Origin: CAJQPP01 sp963793465
Lineage (GTDB): Bacteria > Planctomycetota > Planctomycetia > Pirellulales > Pirellulaceae
Direction: 5' to 3'
Assembly: GCA_963793465.1 (NCBI GenBank)
Contig: CAWCAJ010000001.1
Span: 682,001 to 746,000, forward strand
DNA length: 64,000 nucleotides
This document shows positions 8,912 to 18,898 of this stretch, in pieces. Positions within the stretch are counted from its first letter, which is position 1, and every line of letters begins with the position of its first letter. The notes beneath the pieces were generated by a model. It searched no databases, was not told where the DNA came from, and saw only the letters and a list, made by a program, of their open reading frames with translations. A program made the position numbers and the translations under genes.

Positions 8912-10317
8912 GGTCTGCCACCTTGATGAGAATCCCCGGCAGGCTGATCCGCAAGCCGATCCAGCCGCTCCTGAATTCTGTCGTTGGCGTTTCGCAACAG
9001 CCATTCGCTGGATTGATCCGGCTGGGCCATGGCTTCGGCAGCCACCTTCTCCACTTCGCGTTTGAACATCGGGGCACCGGGGATCACAGGAACCGGAACC
9101 TGGTTTTCACTGGCCGCCAAGCGGACAAACTCCCGAAACATTGGATGCTGGTTCAGATATTCCTGGAACCGTTCCGTGTCGACGACGCGTTGCGAAACCG
9201 GCACCCACCCGCCCGCGGCACAGGTGGCGGCCGCCTCGTCCGGATCATCCAAGCCAATCCAGAACTTCATGAACGCGACTGCGCCTGGCGGGTTGTGGGC
9301 GTTTCTGGGGATCACAAAGAAGTTGCCGTTGACCCATCCGGCATCGCGCCGACCGGTGGCCGGAGCGGGCAGCGAACAGACTCCGAATTGGGGGCAGGGT
9401 AACCCCCGGGCCTGGCGTCGGGTAACAAAAGCGTCGATATCCCGCACTCGCCATTGTCCATCCATCAACACGACGTATCTGCCCAGCATCTCATCGTCCT
9501 GGACCGGCAGCAGCGGAAAGGCCTTGCCTGGCAGAGATTGGTCGCCCTGCCGAAATCGATTGATCGTGTCCGGTCCATACCAACGGGCGTAATCGGTCAT
9601 CCAATCGGTGGCGGCGACGATGGCCGGCTGGTCCAGCAGCACACGTTGACTGGACTCCTCATAGAATTCGCCGCCGAATACCTGGCCCCATGCCCAAAGT
9701 CGCCGAGCGTCTGGCAGAAAACCAAAAGTGCGGGGATTGGCGGTACCCACAGGGCAGAACGCCAGGGCAATCCGATCCAGATCCTCGATACTCTGTGGCA
9801 CGGGTAAACCCTGCTGTTGCAGCGCTGTCCGGTTGTAGAATAGAGCCCGGATGTCCAGACCGTTGCAGACACCAAACAACTGACCCTGGTAAGTCCCCAG
9901 CTTGCGAGCGGCCGGGAACAGGTGGTCTTGCAAAGCACGCATTTCCGAATCCGAGCACACGCCATGCATCGGCTGGATGATGCCCCGCCAACCCCAGTCC
10001 CCTACGATCGGATCATCCTGGTTGACCAAATCCGGTGGATCGCCTCCGGCGATGGCCAGAAACAACTTGGCTTGCAGGTTGTTACCGGGCATGGGGATGG
10101 CTCTCACGAAGTACTCGTGCTGGGACTGGTTGAACCGTCGCACCACCTCATCGACAACATCGCGATCGGCACCTCCCCAGAAATGCCAGAACACGACTTC
10201 GCTGCGGCCTTCCAACTGAGGCATCTGCCGGTCCACTCCGGTCGCCAACCGCTGGCTGAGCAGCAATCCAGCCAGCAGCAGGACAACAAGAACGATCAAG
10301 GGTACTCTGGATTTCAT
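8908..10317 (-). CDS. Sugar ABC transporter substrate-binding protein
   Basis: This is a 469-residue family 1 extracellular solute-binding protein. It begins with an uncleaved-looking or signal-anchor hydrophobic helix (VPLIVLVVLLLAGLLL), followed by the family-typical VVFWHFWGG and later GDPPDLVNQDD, LDIRALFYNRTAL and WVNGNFFVIPRNAHNP. It has no lipobox cysteine. The ATG at 10315-10317 overlaps the stop of the upstream permease by ATGA, and its own stop overlaps the next permease in the same way, so the three proteins are probably made at similar levels. The binding protein sits between the two permease genes, whereas it is more often first in such operons. Ligand unknown. Confidence 0.88.
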   Translation of the reverse strand: MKSRVPLIVLVVLLLAGLLLSQRLATGVDRQMPQLEGRSEVVFWHFWGGADRDVVDEVVRRFNQSQHEYFVRAIPMPGNNLQAKLFLAIAGGDPPDLVNQDDPIVGDWGWRGIIQPMHGVCSDSEMRALQDHLFPAARKLGTYQGQLFGVCNGLDIRALFYNRTALQQQGLPVPQSIEDLDRIALAFCPVGTANPRTFGFLPDARRLWAWGQVFGGEFYEESSQRVLLDQPAIVAATDWMTDYARWYGPDTINRFRQGDQSLPGKAFPLLPVQDDEMLGRYVVLMDGQWRVRDIDAFVTRRQARGLPCPQFGVCSLPAPATGRRDAGWVNGNFFVIPRNAHNPPGAVAFMKFWIGLDDPDEAAATCAAGGWVPVSQRVVDTERFQEYLNQHPMFREFVRLAASENQVPVPVIPGAPMFKREVEKVAAEAMAQPDQSSEWLLRNANDRIQERLDRLADQPAGDSHQGGRP

Positions 10318-11273
10318 GTCGATGAGTAGTACACCCAATGCCTGGAAGAACGAAACAACAACAGCGTGCCCACAACCAGGATGACAAAGGTGACCCACGC
10401 CATGGCCGACGCGTATCCCATCTCCAGATCGGCAAAAGCCGACAGAAACAGATGCAGCGAAAACACCAACAACGATTCGGCCGGCTGGCCAGTTCCCTCG
10501 CTTAGAATATAGATCGAGGTAAATGTCTGTACGCTTTTGATCAACCCCATCACCAGATTGAAAAGGACTACCGGTGACAACATGGGCAAGGTCACATGCC
10601 AGAATTTGCGCCAAGGTCCGGCTCCGTCGATCGTGGCTGCCTCGTAAAGCGAATCGGGCACGTCGCCAATGGCCGCCAGAAAGATAATCATGGCGTTGCC
10701 CACACCCCATACCGACATCAATACCAGGCCATCCTTGGCACCCATCAATGTCAGGGGAGTCTGCCCTGTCAGCCAACCGGAAACCGAGGTCAGACCTTCT
10801 GCGGAGACAGCCGACCTGGCCTGCGTCAGCCAGTTTTGCGGGGGAATCCCAACCCAACTCAACAGGTAATTGACCATCCCTTGTTGGGGATCCAGCAGCC
10901 ACAACCAGAGAACACTGCAGGTCACGACAGGAACCACGGCCGGCAAATAAAACAGCGTGCGATAGACGGCTTGTCCCCGCACTTTCCAGGACAACATCAT
11001 CGCCAGCAGCAGGCCCACGGCGACCGACAGCGGGACTGACAATCCTGCGTAGTAGGCCGTGTTCCGCAGGGCCACCGCAAAACCACGTCCCTCCTGCAAC
11101 TCCTGCATCAGCCTCTGGTAATTCTGCAATCCAACCCACTGAGGCGGATTGATCAAGTCGAAGCGACAGAAACTCCAATAAATAGAGGCCGCGAATGGCC
11201 AGACCACCAACAGGGCAAAGCCAATCATCCAGGGGCTGGCGAACAGGGTTCCGGAGAGATTCTGATGCTTCAT
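10314..11273 (-). CDS. Carbohydrate ABC transporter permease (MalF/UgpA type)
   Basis: This 319-residue membrane protein is the first gene of the sugar-transport operon. It opens with LSGTLFASPWMIGFALLVVWP, characteristic of UgpA/MsmF permeases, and has about six hydrophobic segments. The EAA-loop region reads LYEAATIDGAGPWRKFWHVT followed by LPMLSPVVLFNLV. The start at 11273 gives the family N-terminus; an earlier in-frame start would add 12 basic residues. The gene diverges from tyrS, with 182 bases between them for both promoters. Together with the two downstream genes it should form an importer that borrows an ATPase encoded elsewhere. Confidence 0.9.
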   Translation of the reverse strand: MKHQNLSGTLFASPWMIGFALLVVWPFAASIYWSFCRFDLINPPQWVGLQNYQRLMQELQEGRGFAVALRNTAYYAGLSVPLSVAVGLLLAMMLSWKVRGQAVYRTLFYLPAVVPVVTCSVLWLWLLDPQQGMVNYLLSWVGIPPQNWLTQARSAVSAEGLTSVSGWLTGQTPLTLMGAKDGLVLMSVWGVGNAMIIFLAAIGDVPDSLYEAATIDGAGPWRKFWHVTLPMLSPVVLFNLVMGLIKSVQTFTSIYILSEGTGQPAESLLVFSLHLFLSAFADLEMGYASAMAWVTFVILVVGTLLLFRSSRHWVYYSST

Positions 11274-11455
11274 GATGCCGAAAGTACCACGGCAGAGCCG
11301 CTTCGGCAAACGCGTCTTTTCAACCGCTGCCGGTTTTGATCGAATGAGCCCTCACGATCCATTGGCGAGGGGTGGGGCTTTCGGCGGCCAGGTATCACGA
11401 TGCAGTCACGTTGGCCACACCTGCCCAATCGCCGAACCCTTGAACCGGGACCATT

Positions 11456-12739
11456 ATGACGCACGATATTCTGGCCGAGCTCACCTGGCGTGGGCTGGTT
11501 TACCAAAACACCGACGAGGACAACCTGCAGAGTTGGCTCAACGAAAAACCGCGGACCGTTTACTCCGGTTTCGACCCCACCAGCGAATCATTGCATGTCG
11601 GAAACCTGATGCCGCTGATGATGCTGCGGCGTTTCCAAAAGGCCGGGCATCAGGTGATTGCCCTGATTGGCGGTGCCACCGGGATGATCGGAGATCCCAG
11701 CGGCAAGAGTGCCGAAAGAAACCTGCTGGATGAGACCCAATTGCAAGCCAACATCCGGGGCGTGGAAGCCCAGATCCGCAGTGTATTGAATGCGAATGGG
11801 AAAAACCCGGCAATCGTGGTGAATAACTACGACTGGATCCGCCAGTTCGGGTACATCGAGTTCCTGCGGGATGTGGGAAAGAACTTTCCTGTCAATGTGA
11901 TGATGGCCAAGGACTCCATCAGAAACCGGCTGGAAGGCGAGTCCGGCATCAGCTACACGGAATTCAGTTACATGCTGTTGCAGGCCTATGACTTTGTCCA
12001 CCTGTTTCGCGAATTTGGCTGTGAGTTGCAGGTTGGAGGCAGTGACCAATGGGGTAACATCACCGCCGGCACGGACCTGGGCCGACGCATGTGTGGAGCC
12101 AAGCTGCACGGGCTGACCAACCCGTTGCTGACGAAGACAGATGGGTCCAAGATGGGCAAAACGGAAAGTGGAGCGATCTGGTTATCGGCCGCACGAACCA
12201 GTCCCTATCAGTTTTTTCAGTACTGGATCAACGTGGACGACGCGGATGCCGGCCAATGCCTGCGTTTCCTGACCGAGATCGGCGAGGACGAAATTCGACA
12301 ACTGGATGAGTCGCGACAGCAGGAACCCCACCTGAATCTCAGCCAAAAAAGGCTGGCCGAGGAGCTGACACGCCTGATCCATGGGGATTCCGGTTTGGCG
12401 GCCGCGCGGCAGGCCACTGAGATCTTTTTTGGCGCCGAGATCCACAGCCTGTCGGATCGCTTGCTGGGGGAAATTTTTGACGACGTTCCCAGCGCTGAAA
12501 TTCCCCGCGGTCAACTGGAGGCCGGGTTGGGGCTGGTCGATTCCCTCGTCACGGCGGGGCTGGCCAAGAGCAAAGGGGAAGCCCGACGCACTCTGACTCA
12601 GGGAGGCGTCTACGTCAACAATGCCCGAGTGCAGGACGCAGACTATCAATTGACTCCCGCGGATCTGGCCAGTGAGACCATCATCGTGTTACGCAGCGGT
12701 CGCAAAAAGTACGCCCTGCTGCGGTTTGTAAACCCTTAA
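11456..12739 (+). CDS. tyrS: Tyrosyl-tRNA synthetase
   Basis: This 427-residue class I aminoacyl-tRNA synthetase charges tRNA-Tyr with tyrosine in the cytoplasm. The HIGH-type motif is HVGN (residues 47-50) and the KMSKS-type loop is KMGKT (232-236). Tyrosine-pocket signatures such as YSGFDPTSESLH and VGGSDQWGNI are intact. The C-terminal 70 residues are an S4 RNA-binding domain (SKGEARRTLTQGGVYVNN). Length matches the bacterial TyrRS family. The gene is monocistronic, and copy B of the hairpin repeat begins immediately after its TAA, possibly acting as a 3' end signal. Confidence 0.96.
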   Translation: MTHDILAELTWRGLVYQNTDEDNLQSWLNEKPRTVYSGFDPTSESLHVGNLMPLMMLRRFQKAGHQVIALIGGATGMIGDPSGKSAERNLLDETQLQANIRGVEAQIRSVLNANGKNPAIVVNNYDWIRQFGYIEFLRDVGKNFPVNVMMAKDSIRNRLEGESGISYTEFSYMLLQAYDFVHLFREFGCELQVGGSDQWGNITAGTDLGRRMCGAKLHGLTNPLLTKTDGSKMGKTESGAIWLSAARTSPYQFFQYWINVDDADAGQCLRFLTEIGEDEIRQLDESRQQEPHLNLSQKRLAEELTRLIHGDSGLAAARQATEIFFGAEIHSLSDRLLGEIFDDVPSAEIPRGQLEAGLGLVDSLVTAGLAKSKGEARRTLTQGGVYVNNARVQDADYQLTPADLASETIIVLRSGRKKYALLRFVNP

Positions 12740-12740
12740 T

Positions 12741-12817
12741 GGCCTGCCCAATCTGAATTGAAAGAACAGTGCTGAATTCACGACGACCACCCGTCAGATC
12801 CGCCTTGCCAGACCACT
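12741..12817. repeat. Interspersed hairpin repeat, copy B (hairpin deleted)
   Basis: This copy starts two bases after the tyrS stop codon. It shares ATCTGAATTGAAAG and CCGTCAGATC with copy D and ends with the same CAGACCACT (12809-12817) as copy A. The central CACTGCTGG-N5-CCAGCAGTG hairpin is missing, leaving 77 bp. Confidence 0.6.
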
Positions 12818-12922
12818 AATACGATTCGCACGCGCGGCGAGATGGCCCACTCAGGGCCCGAACCTGTGGAACTCGGGGACGCGACACCGCGCGGGAAGAC
12901 ATTCGGGCAATGGGCTGTCCCC

Positions 12923-12979
12923 TTCGCATCCATCCCGTTCGCATCCATCCCGTTCGCATCCATCCCGTTCGCATCCAAT
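12923..12979. repeat. 15-bp tandem repeat, about 3.8 copies
   Basis: The unit TTCGCATCCATCCCG is repeated three times exactly (12923-12967) followed by most of a fourth unit, in the non-coding space between tyrS and the metallopeptidase gene. I see no coding frame around it that resembles a protein. Confidence 0.8.
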
Positions 12980-13028
12980 ACCCCGCATCGAAAAATCAAT
13001 TCCAACCGGGGTTCGGGCGCCACACCTG

Positions 13029-14696
13029 TTAACGCTCCAGACCCAGTACGTGCAATCCCTGGTCGAAGACAATGTCCGTGGGGATGCCAGCCCGGTTGAC
13101 GCGTTCCAGATCCGCCTGCAACTGCGGCCCTACGCTGCCCATCTCATCCAGAAATCGAGCGGTCGCGTCATAGTCGCCATCACCCTGCAACTGCAGGATC
13201 TTTTGCGTCAATGCCGTCATCGCGGCCTTCATCTTTTCGATATCCACGCGATAGCGGCCCGAAGCTTCACGGGTAAAGGCTCCCATTTCCTCAAAGAAGT
13301 TGAAACGTAACATGTTGGCCCTGCCGTGGGCGCTGCTGGCGCCGAATCGCACTGATCGGAAAATACTGGCCATGAAGGTGATATAGTAGTCCTCCAGCTC
13401 TCCCTCACTTAACTCACCACTTTCCAGGAGTTGCGTCACCATATAGAGCCCCAAAATGTCGGCCTTGCCTTCTTCGATGGCACTGGCCTGTTCCTTCAGG
13501 GCATCCCGCACTCGCGTCCCATCCGAGACGGTGTACTTGATCCCCAGACCGTGAGCCACTTCATGAAACATGGTATTGGCGAAAAAGGCATCAAAGGTAA
13601 TGGATGGACGTTGCTCCTCCACGATCAGCACATCGGCCAGGGGGACCAGAATTTGGTCGTACTTTGCCCGCATGGCGTTCTTTAATTGCAACCGCCGCGT
13701 ACCCTTTTCCAGCTGCACGGTCTCGTCGTTGGGCAAGTTGATGGCAATCGTCTTGGAACCCGCATTGCAATCGCCGGCGTAATAGATCACATCGTAGGCG
13801 TTCAGATCGGAGTCCGTTCCCGGTTCTTCCCGTTTGTATTGATCAGCCACCGGTAGATTGCGTTGCAGTTCGGGCAGCATGGCCGCATATTTGCTGAGTC
13901 TTTCACTCCAGGCCATGTCCTTTACCAGGACGTAGCATTCGCAGGCCGCCTTGTAGCCGAAAAGCTGATCCTCGTAGGTCTCAATCGGTCCAATCACACA
14001 ATCGATCTCGTTGTTTTTCATGTCCATCCACAGCAGATCGCTGTCCCGGTACTGATTGGATAACAGGGCCTCGGCCCGGCTCCGCAAGTACCCGGCAAAC
14101 TCGGGATCTTTGGCCAGGTCGGCCGCGGCATTCAAATGGCGGGCGGCTGCCGTAAAGGGGCGGGCCAATTGCACCGAGTAATCAATGGGTCGCAGTTCCC
14201 CCGATTCACCGCGACGCACAAACGTGTACTGGCTCTTCATGGCGGCTGCCTTGTCGGGGTTTTGGATCAAATATTCTTCAAAATCCTGTTTGCTCATATC
14301 CCGGGGATAAAAATTGGCGCCGGCTGGTTTGGGTCCCGCTTGCGGTAGAAATGGCTGGTTGTTCTGCAAGCGATCCCAGGGGCCATAGTTGATCTGGAAG
14401 TGTTCTTTCAAATCTTCATCTGGCAGCTCGTATTGATCACGGTCCCCCAGAGCCTGGTACCAGAAACACTCGTCCATCTGCTGGGCGGCCTGAATCAGAT
14501 GTCCCAGCATTTCCTTCTGGTTGGAATTCAAATGGCTCAGATCGGCTGTCAGTTGGACCGTGCGATATCGCGTTAGTTGGTCGCGGGACAGAACCTGGTC
14601 GCTGGATTCCTGGGCCATCACCGACGGGCAGTCGATATCAACCAGCATCAGCACAAGCAGACTCAAACCTATCCACTGCACGAATCTTTGTCCCAT
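13029..14696 (-). CDS. Dipeptidyl-peptidase III-like zinc metallopeptidase (M49-like)
   Basis: This is a 555-residue secreted peptidase. Residues 1-28 form a signal peptide ending VMAQ. The zinc site is HEVAHGLG (His378, Glu379, His382) with the downstream glutamate motif EEGKADILGLY at 408-418, an arrangement found in bacterial relatives of dipeptidyl-peptidase III. Classical DPP III has HELLGH with one more residue between the histidines; the bacterial form seen here is a normal HExxH. The protein probably acts outside the cytoplasmic membrane on peptides. It diverges from the M28 peptidase gene with only 91 bases between the starts, so the two peptidases may share regulatory DNA. Family assignment is good; substrate is not known. 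Confidence 0.8.
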   Translation of the reverse strand: MGQRFVQWIGLSLLVLMLVDIDCPSVMAQESSDQVLSRDQLTRYRTVQLTADLSHLNSNQKEMLGHLIQAAQQMDECFWYQALGDRDQYELPDEDLKEHFQINYGPWDRLQNNQPFLPQAGPKPAGANFYPRDMSKQDFEEYLIQNPDKAAAMKSQYTFVRRGESGELRPIDYSVQLARPFTAAARHLNAAADLAKDPEFAGYLRSRAEALLSNQYRDSDLLWMDMKNNEIDCVIGPIETYEDQLFGYKAACECYVLVKDMAWSERLSKYAAMLPELQRNLPVADQYKREEPGTDSDLNAYDVIYYAGDCNAGSKTIAINLPNDETVQLEKGTRRLQLKNAMRAKYDQILVPLADVLIVEEQRPSITFDAFFANTMFHEVAHGLGIKYTVSDGTRVRDALKEQASAIEEGKADILGLYMVTQLLESGELSEGELEDYYITFMASIFRSVRFGASSAHGRANMLRFNFFEEMGAFTREASGRYRVDIEKMKAAMTALTQKILQLQGDGDYDATARFLDEMGSVGPQLQADLERVNRAGIPTDIVFDQGLHVLGLER

Positions 14697-14787
14697 CAGA
14701 TCTCTCCAAATTCGGTTTCCACGTTGCTGTGAGCATTATCGTTGACGTCCAATGTTCGTCAAACCGCCATTTCCCTAAACTGGGTCC

Positions 14788-16516
14788 ATGACCCGAATTG
14801 TGGCACCTCCCGAACGACTGCATCACGGCATCCCGCTGTGGGGCATGCTGGCGTTGTGGACCGCTCTGGCCGGTTTGAGCCATTTGCGGTATCAGCCTCC
14901 CCCGGTCGTCCCCGCCGATGCCCTGAGCAGTCGTTTCTCTGCCGAACGTGCCGAACCCATTTATCAGCGTCTGTACCAGCAGGCCACTCCCCATCCGGCG
15001 GGTGAAAATGCGGCTTTTCGCCAGCAGGTCATCGACGAATTCCGCGGACTGGGTTTTGAGGTGGAGTTGCATCAAACCAGCGACACACCACGCAACCAGC
15101 GCAGCACCCAGTCCTCAGTGCCCCTGGTCAATTTGATCGTGCGGCTGGTGGGCAAGACCGACAAGCCACCGGTCATGCTGTGCGCGCATTACGACTCGGT
15201 GCCCTATGGTCCGGGCGCGGCCGACGACGGCGTTGGCCTGACGACCTTGATTGAGATCGCCCGCATGTTGCGTGACGAGCCCCCCCTGGAGCGAACGATC
15301 ATTTTCCTGGTGACCGACGGCGAAGAACTGGGTTTACTGGGCGCCCGGCGGTTCGTTGAGGAGCACGCCCTGGCCGATCGGGTGGCCGCGGTGATCAACC
15401 TGGAAGCTCGGGGAACCAACGGGCCGAGCATGATTGTTCGAAACCAGCCCGGATAGCGGCTGGTTGATCGGGTTATTCGCCAGGACCTCGCGGCGTCCCT
15501 TTGCCTCTTCCCTGTTTTTCGAGATTTACCGATTATTGCCTAACAATACGGACTTCACCGTTTTCCGTATGCATGGCATTCGCGGCTTCAATTTCGCATT
15601 CATCGGCGATGTGAAAAATTATCATACGCCGCAGGATAACTTTGAGACCGTCGATCGACGCAGCCTGCAACACCACGGGGAGAACGCCTTGCCACTTTTG
15701 CGGGCACTGGCGGAAGCCGATATTGAATCACATTCCCCAACCGCCGCGGCGGTCTATTTTGATCTGTATGGGTTGTTGATTGTGCGTTGGCCCAGCTGGC
15801 TCTCGATTGGGTTTTCCGTAGCGGGATTGGTGCTGGTCCTGACTTTCCGGCGTTGGCGAGCCAGCAGGGAGCCGCCGGCAAACGAGACCCCCCACAACAC
15901 AGCTAAGTTATGGATTTCGGTGATGTTGGTGCCGGCGGCGATCCTGTTAGCCATGCTGCTGGGTAAAACGCTGGATTTTGGCCTGCGGCTGGATGCGGCG
16001 CTGGACACGAACTGGCCCGACCAACCGGTGCCGATTCAATCCAGCTTTTGGCTGCTGGGGCTGGCCGGTTTGCTGGCACTCGCCTGGCTGGCCTCTCCGC
16101 GGCTAAACTGGTCATCGCTCTGGTTTGCAGTGTGGCTGGTGTGGTCCGTTCTGGCCCTGACGACCGCGGTACTCATTCCCGGGGCCAGTTATCTGTTTAT
16201 CGTACCCCTGTTGGGGACCAGCCTGGCGATTCTGATGGTGTTTTTTGTCGGGGAGTCCCACTTGCAGCGACAGGCAGTCTTTGTCTCTTGTTGCGGCGTC
16301 TTGAGCGTGGGTTTGATCTGGATGCCGATCGAACGCATTTTTTACGATGCGGTGGGTTTTGGTATGAACACGGTGCTGATCGTGCGAGTGGCGATTGCGT
16401 GGACCGCCCTACTGCCGGTCATGGCCTTAACCTCGCGTCGCGTGCTGGGTTTTTCGGCGGTGGCCGTTCTGTTGATCTGGACAGGAGCGGTCTTGTGGGG
16501 CGTGGTTGGCAACTGA
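14788..16516 (+). pseudogene. M28 family membrane aminopeptidase, split by a frameshift
   Basis: The first 215 or so residues form a signal-anchor plus the M28 zinc aminopeptidase core: CAHYDSVPYGPGAADDGVG (zinc ligands His and Asp) and TDGEELGLLGAR (catalytic and ligand glutamates). The frame then runs into a TAG at 15454-15456. Continuing in the +1 frame from about 15434 gives FETSPDSGWLIGLFAR and the last zinc ligand in HTPQDN, then about seven transmembrane helices to 16516. Deleting one T near 15434 would join the halves as SMMFETSPDSGW, the sequence expected in this family. So the gene is a one-base insertion mutant or the base is a sequencing error. The intact protein would have about 575 residues. 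Confidence 0.82.
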
Positions 16517-16552
16517 AAATAGACTCCCGCCGCTGGGCCACTGGCGAATCGA

Positions 16553-17599
16553 TCACAGCGCTGGATGGAAGGCGGCTTTAATGCAGCCGTCCCGGCGGTG
16601 GGCAAACACATCGTAGGCTTGTTGCGCATCATCCAAAGCAAAACGATGCGAGATCATGCCTTGCAAATCGGATTCGAAACGTTCAATCAATCCATCGAGT
16701 CGCGAAAAGTAGCCACGCGCGGAACACCGTCCGGTGCGGTATGTCAGGTTCTTGTCAAAGGCATCCACCGGACTGAAAGAAAAGTCCGGGGTGCAATGAC
16801 ATCCCACGACAGACATGATGCCGGCCGGTCGCATCACGCGATAGGCCAGGTCTTGGGCTGCCGGCAAGCCCACCAGTTCCATCACACCATCAGCCCCCCG
16901 ACCGTCGGTGGCATCCAGAATGGACTGCACAAACCCCGCTTCATCACTGAACGTATTTGCCCCCCAGGTTTCTGCCAGCTGCAGTCGGTGTGCCTGCGGG
17001 TCAAACGCAAACAGGCGTTCCACACCCCGCGCCAAACAGGACATCACGCACAACAGCCCGACGGTGCCGCAACCGATCACGGCATACACACCTGCCGGGC
17101 CCGTCTCCGCCATCTCGGCACAAAAGTATCCGGTGCTGAGATTGTCCCCTAGCAGCAGACCTATTTCCGGTGGCATCCCGTTCAGGGGTACCAGGGTTCC
17201 GTCGGCCAGGGGTACCCGTACCCATTCGGCCTGACCGCCATGTAAGCCTTGGCCCTGTTCCCGCCACCCAAATAACTGACCCTGTTGGCAACGCGCGAAA
17301 AGGCCTCGTTGACAATAGAAACAGCGACCACAGCTGGTCGTGAAGGGGCTACCCACCAAGTCCCCGGTTTTCAGTTTTTGAACGCCAGCACCCAGGGCCA
17401 CGACCTCCCCAATGAACTCGTGACCCATCACGGTACCCGGATCGATCCCGGTTTCCCGGCCAAAAAACGGATGCAGATCGCTACCACACAACCCGGCCAA
17501 ATGGACCTGGACAATCACATCATCGGGGGACTCGATCTCGGGATCAGGCAGCGTGCGGGTTTCAACATGCTCAATCCCCTGAAAACATACACCCTTCAT
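16553..17599 (-). CDS. Zinc-dependent alcohol dehydrogenase (MDR superfamily)
   Basis: This is a 348-residue cytoplasmic medium-chain dehydrogenase. The catalytic zinc ligands are in LAGLCGSDLHPF and GHEFIGEV. A structural-zinc cysteine cluster is present (SCGRCFYCQRGLFARC). The NAD(P)-binding Rossmann fold begins at YAVIGCGTVGLL. The order of motifs matches threonine/sorbitol/glutathione-independent formaldehyde dehydrogenase-like enzymes, but the substrate cannot be read from sequence. The gene is convergent with the M28 peptidase gene (36 bases apart) and stands alone. Confidence 0.85.
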   Translation of the reverse strand: MKGVCFQGIEHVETRTLPDPEIESPDDVIVQVHLAGLCGSDLHPFFGRETGIDPGTVMGHEFIGEVVALGAGVQKLKTGDLVGSPFTTSCGRCFYCQRGLFARCQQGQLFGWREQGQGLHGGQAEWVRVPLADGTLVPLNGMPPEIGLLLGDNLSTGYFCAEMAETGPAGVYAVIGCGTVGLLCVMSCLARGVERLFAFDPQAHRLQLAETWGANTFSDEAGFVQSILDATDGRGADGVMELVGLPAAQDLAYRVMRPAGIMSVVGCHCTPDFSFSPVDAFDKNLTYRTGRCSARGYFSRLDGLIERFESDLQGMISHRFALDDAQQAYDVFAHRRDGCIKAAFHPAL

Positions 17600-18062
17600 G
17601 GGCCTTTTCCTTCCTACCGGGACGGTCTTGTAATTTGCTGAAAAACCCTTGTTTTTATAGGGGAATCGTCAGGCAGTGTGATAAAACGCTGAACTGTTTA
17701 CAATGCAGGACCCGAAAAACCAATATCGGTTGGCCGGTGACGAATACAGTTTTGCTTTTCTGACGGCATCCGGCTAGATCTGGGTCAACGTGAACGAGGT
17801 GGGCGGACAGGTTCGCCAGCTGGATGGGTGCCCGGGCTCGCGGGTGAGGACAGAACGCGGTCCGACAATTCCAGCTGTCGTGAAACTCGGCCAGCGAGAT
17901 GCAGCAGGGGGCAAGACGCGACAAGGCGGAATAAAACCTGACAAAACGGGGCAGAGCGTTCAGCAACCCCCACGTGGGTCCCCGCTTGGCGGTTCCGCAG
18001 GCATGCCACCGCTCACCCGCATCGATCGCTTACTCCACGATATCCGCAAAGGGATCACCGTT
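17600..18062. other. Intergenic region
   Basis: These 463 bases have no convincing gene. A forward frame is open from 17790 into the next coding sequence, but its residues are low-quality and it lacks a ribosome-binding site, so I place that gene's start at 18063. The AT-rich patch at 17635-17665 could be promoter DNA for the alcohol dehydrogenase. Confidence 0.5.
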
Positions 18063-18857
18063 ATGACCAAAGGCACGATGGAAAACGTGAGGACCATCAA
18101 CAGCGCGATTCGCACGTTGCTGATGGTGGCATTGCTGGGAATCCTTGGTTACTTCGGCTGGCTGGGCTACGACCAGTGGATCCGGCCCGGACTGGAAGCG
18201 GAGCGGATGAAGGAAGAGATGGCGGCACTGCAGGTCAAGTTTGAAGTGCAAAAGGAAGAACTCATCAAGACCCAGACGGCACTCAAGCTGGTCAAGGTGG
18301 ACCACCGCAAGGCCACGATCAAGGTCGTGGAAAAGGGAGTAGATCCGGAAACGGATGAGCCTTTTTTTGTTGTGCAGTTCACGGAAATTGACGAGGACGG
18401 ATTGCCCCTGACCGAGCCCAGGGAATTTCGACTGCGTGGCACGTTGATGTTCATCGATAGTTGGGTCGTCAAGTTTGATGACAAATACATCGAGCAGGCG
18501 GATGCCCTCAGATCGGCCTCGCTTTGCGTATTCAAGTCGATCTATGGGGACTTGGACGAACGCAGCGGTGGCAAGGCCCTGGACACCAATGATCCGGAAA
18601 TCGAAACCGCCTACGGTACACTCGATCCCCAAAATGAATTCGAGCAACAGATTTGGGACGATTTCTGGGCCCTGGCCAATGACCCGCGACGGCAACAGGA
18701 GTTGGGAATTCGCGGCAATCATGGCACGGTCAGCTACATCCAGGTAATGCCCGGTCGGGAATACCAGGTTGACTTGCGAGCTTCGGATGGAATCACCCTG
18801 AAAGCGGTGGAACAAACCCGGAACACATCGGCTTCCTCGCTTGGCCCGTCCGGTTAG
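18063..18857 (+). CDS. Membrane-anchored coiled-coil protein of unknown function
   Basis: This is a 264-residue protein with a short cytoplasmic N-terminus, one transmembrane helix (about residues 15-35, TLLMVALLGILGYFGWLGY), then a heptad-like charged stretch (residues 45-80, rich in Glu, Lys, Leu) and an extracytoplasmic globular part rich in Asp, Glu and beta-type sequence. I do not recognise a named family. AAAGGG lies upstream of the ATG at 18063. The primase-HAD gene begins 41 bases after its stop on the same strand, so the two may share a transcript, though no functional link is evident. Confidence 0.65.
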   Translation: MTKGTMENVRTINSAIRTLLMVALLGILGYFGWLGYDQWIRPGLEAERMKEEMAALQVKFEVQKEELIKTQTALKLVKVDHRKATIKVVEKGVDPETDEPFFVVQFTEIDEDGLPLTEPREFRLRGTLMFIDSWVVKFDDKYIEQADALRSASLCVFKSIYGDLDERSGGKALDTNDPEIETAYGTLDPQNEFEQQIWDDFWALANDPRRQQELGIRGNHGTVSYIQVMPGREYQVDLRASDGITLKAVEQTRNTSASSLGPSG

Positions 18858-18898
18858 GTCGACCGACGAAAAGTACTGATTGCATTCGCATCCCGTCC

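Noticed and set aside
12923..12979. Possible CRISPR-like array
   Set aside because: The 15-bp units are contiguous with no spacers, so it is a simple tandem repeat. No CRISPR array or cas gene was seen anywhere in the window.
12842..13099. Plus-strand frame through the 15-bp tandem repeat
   Set aside because: The repeated Ser-Ile-Pro-Phe-Ala peptide comes from the DNA repeat; there is no ribosome site, and it overlaps the end of the metallopeptidase gene.
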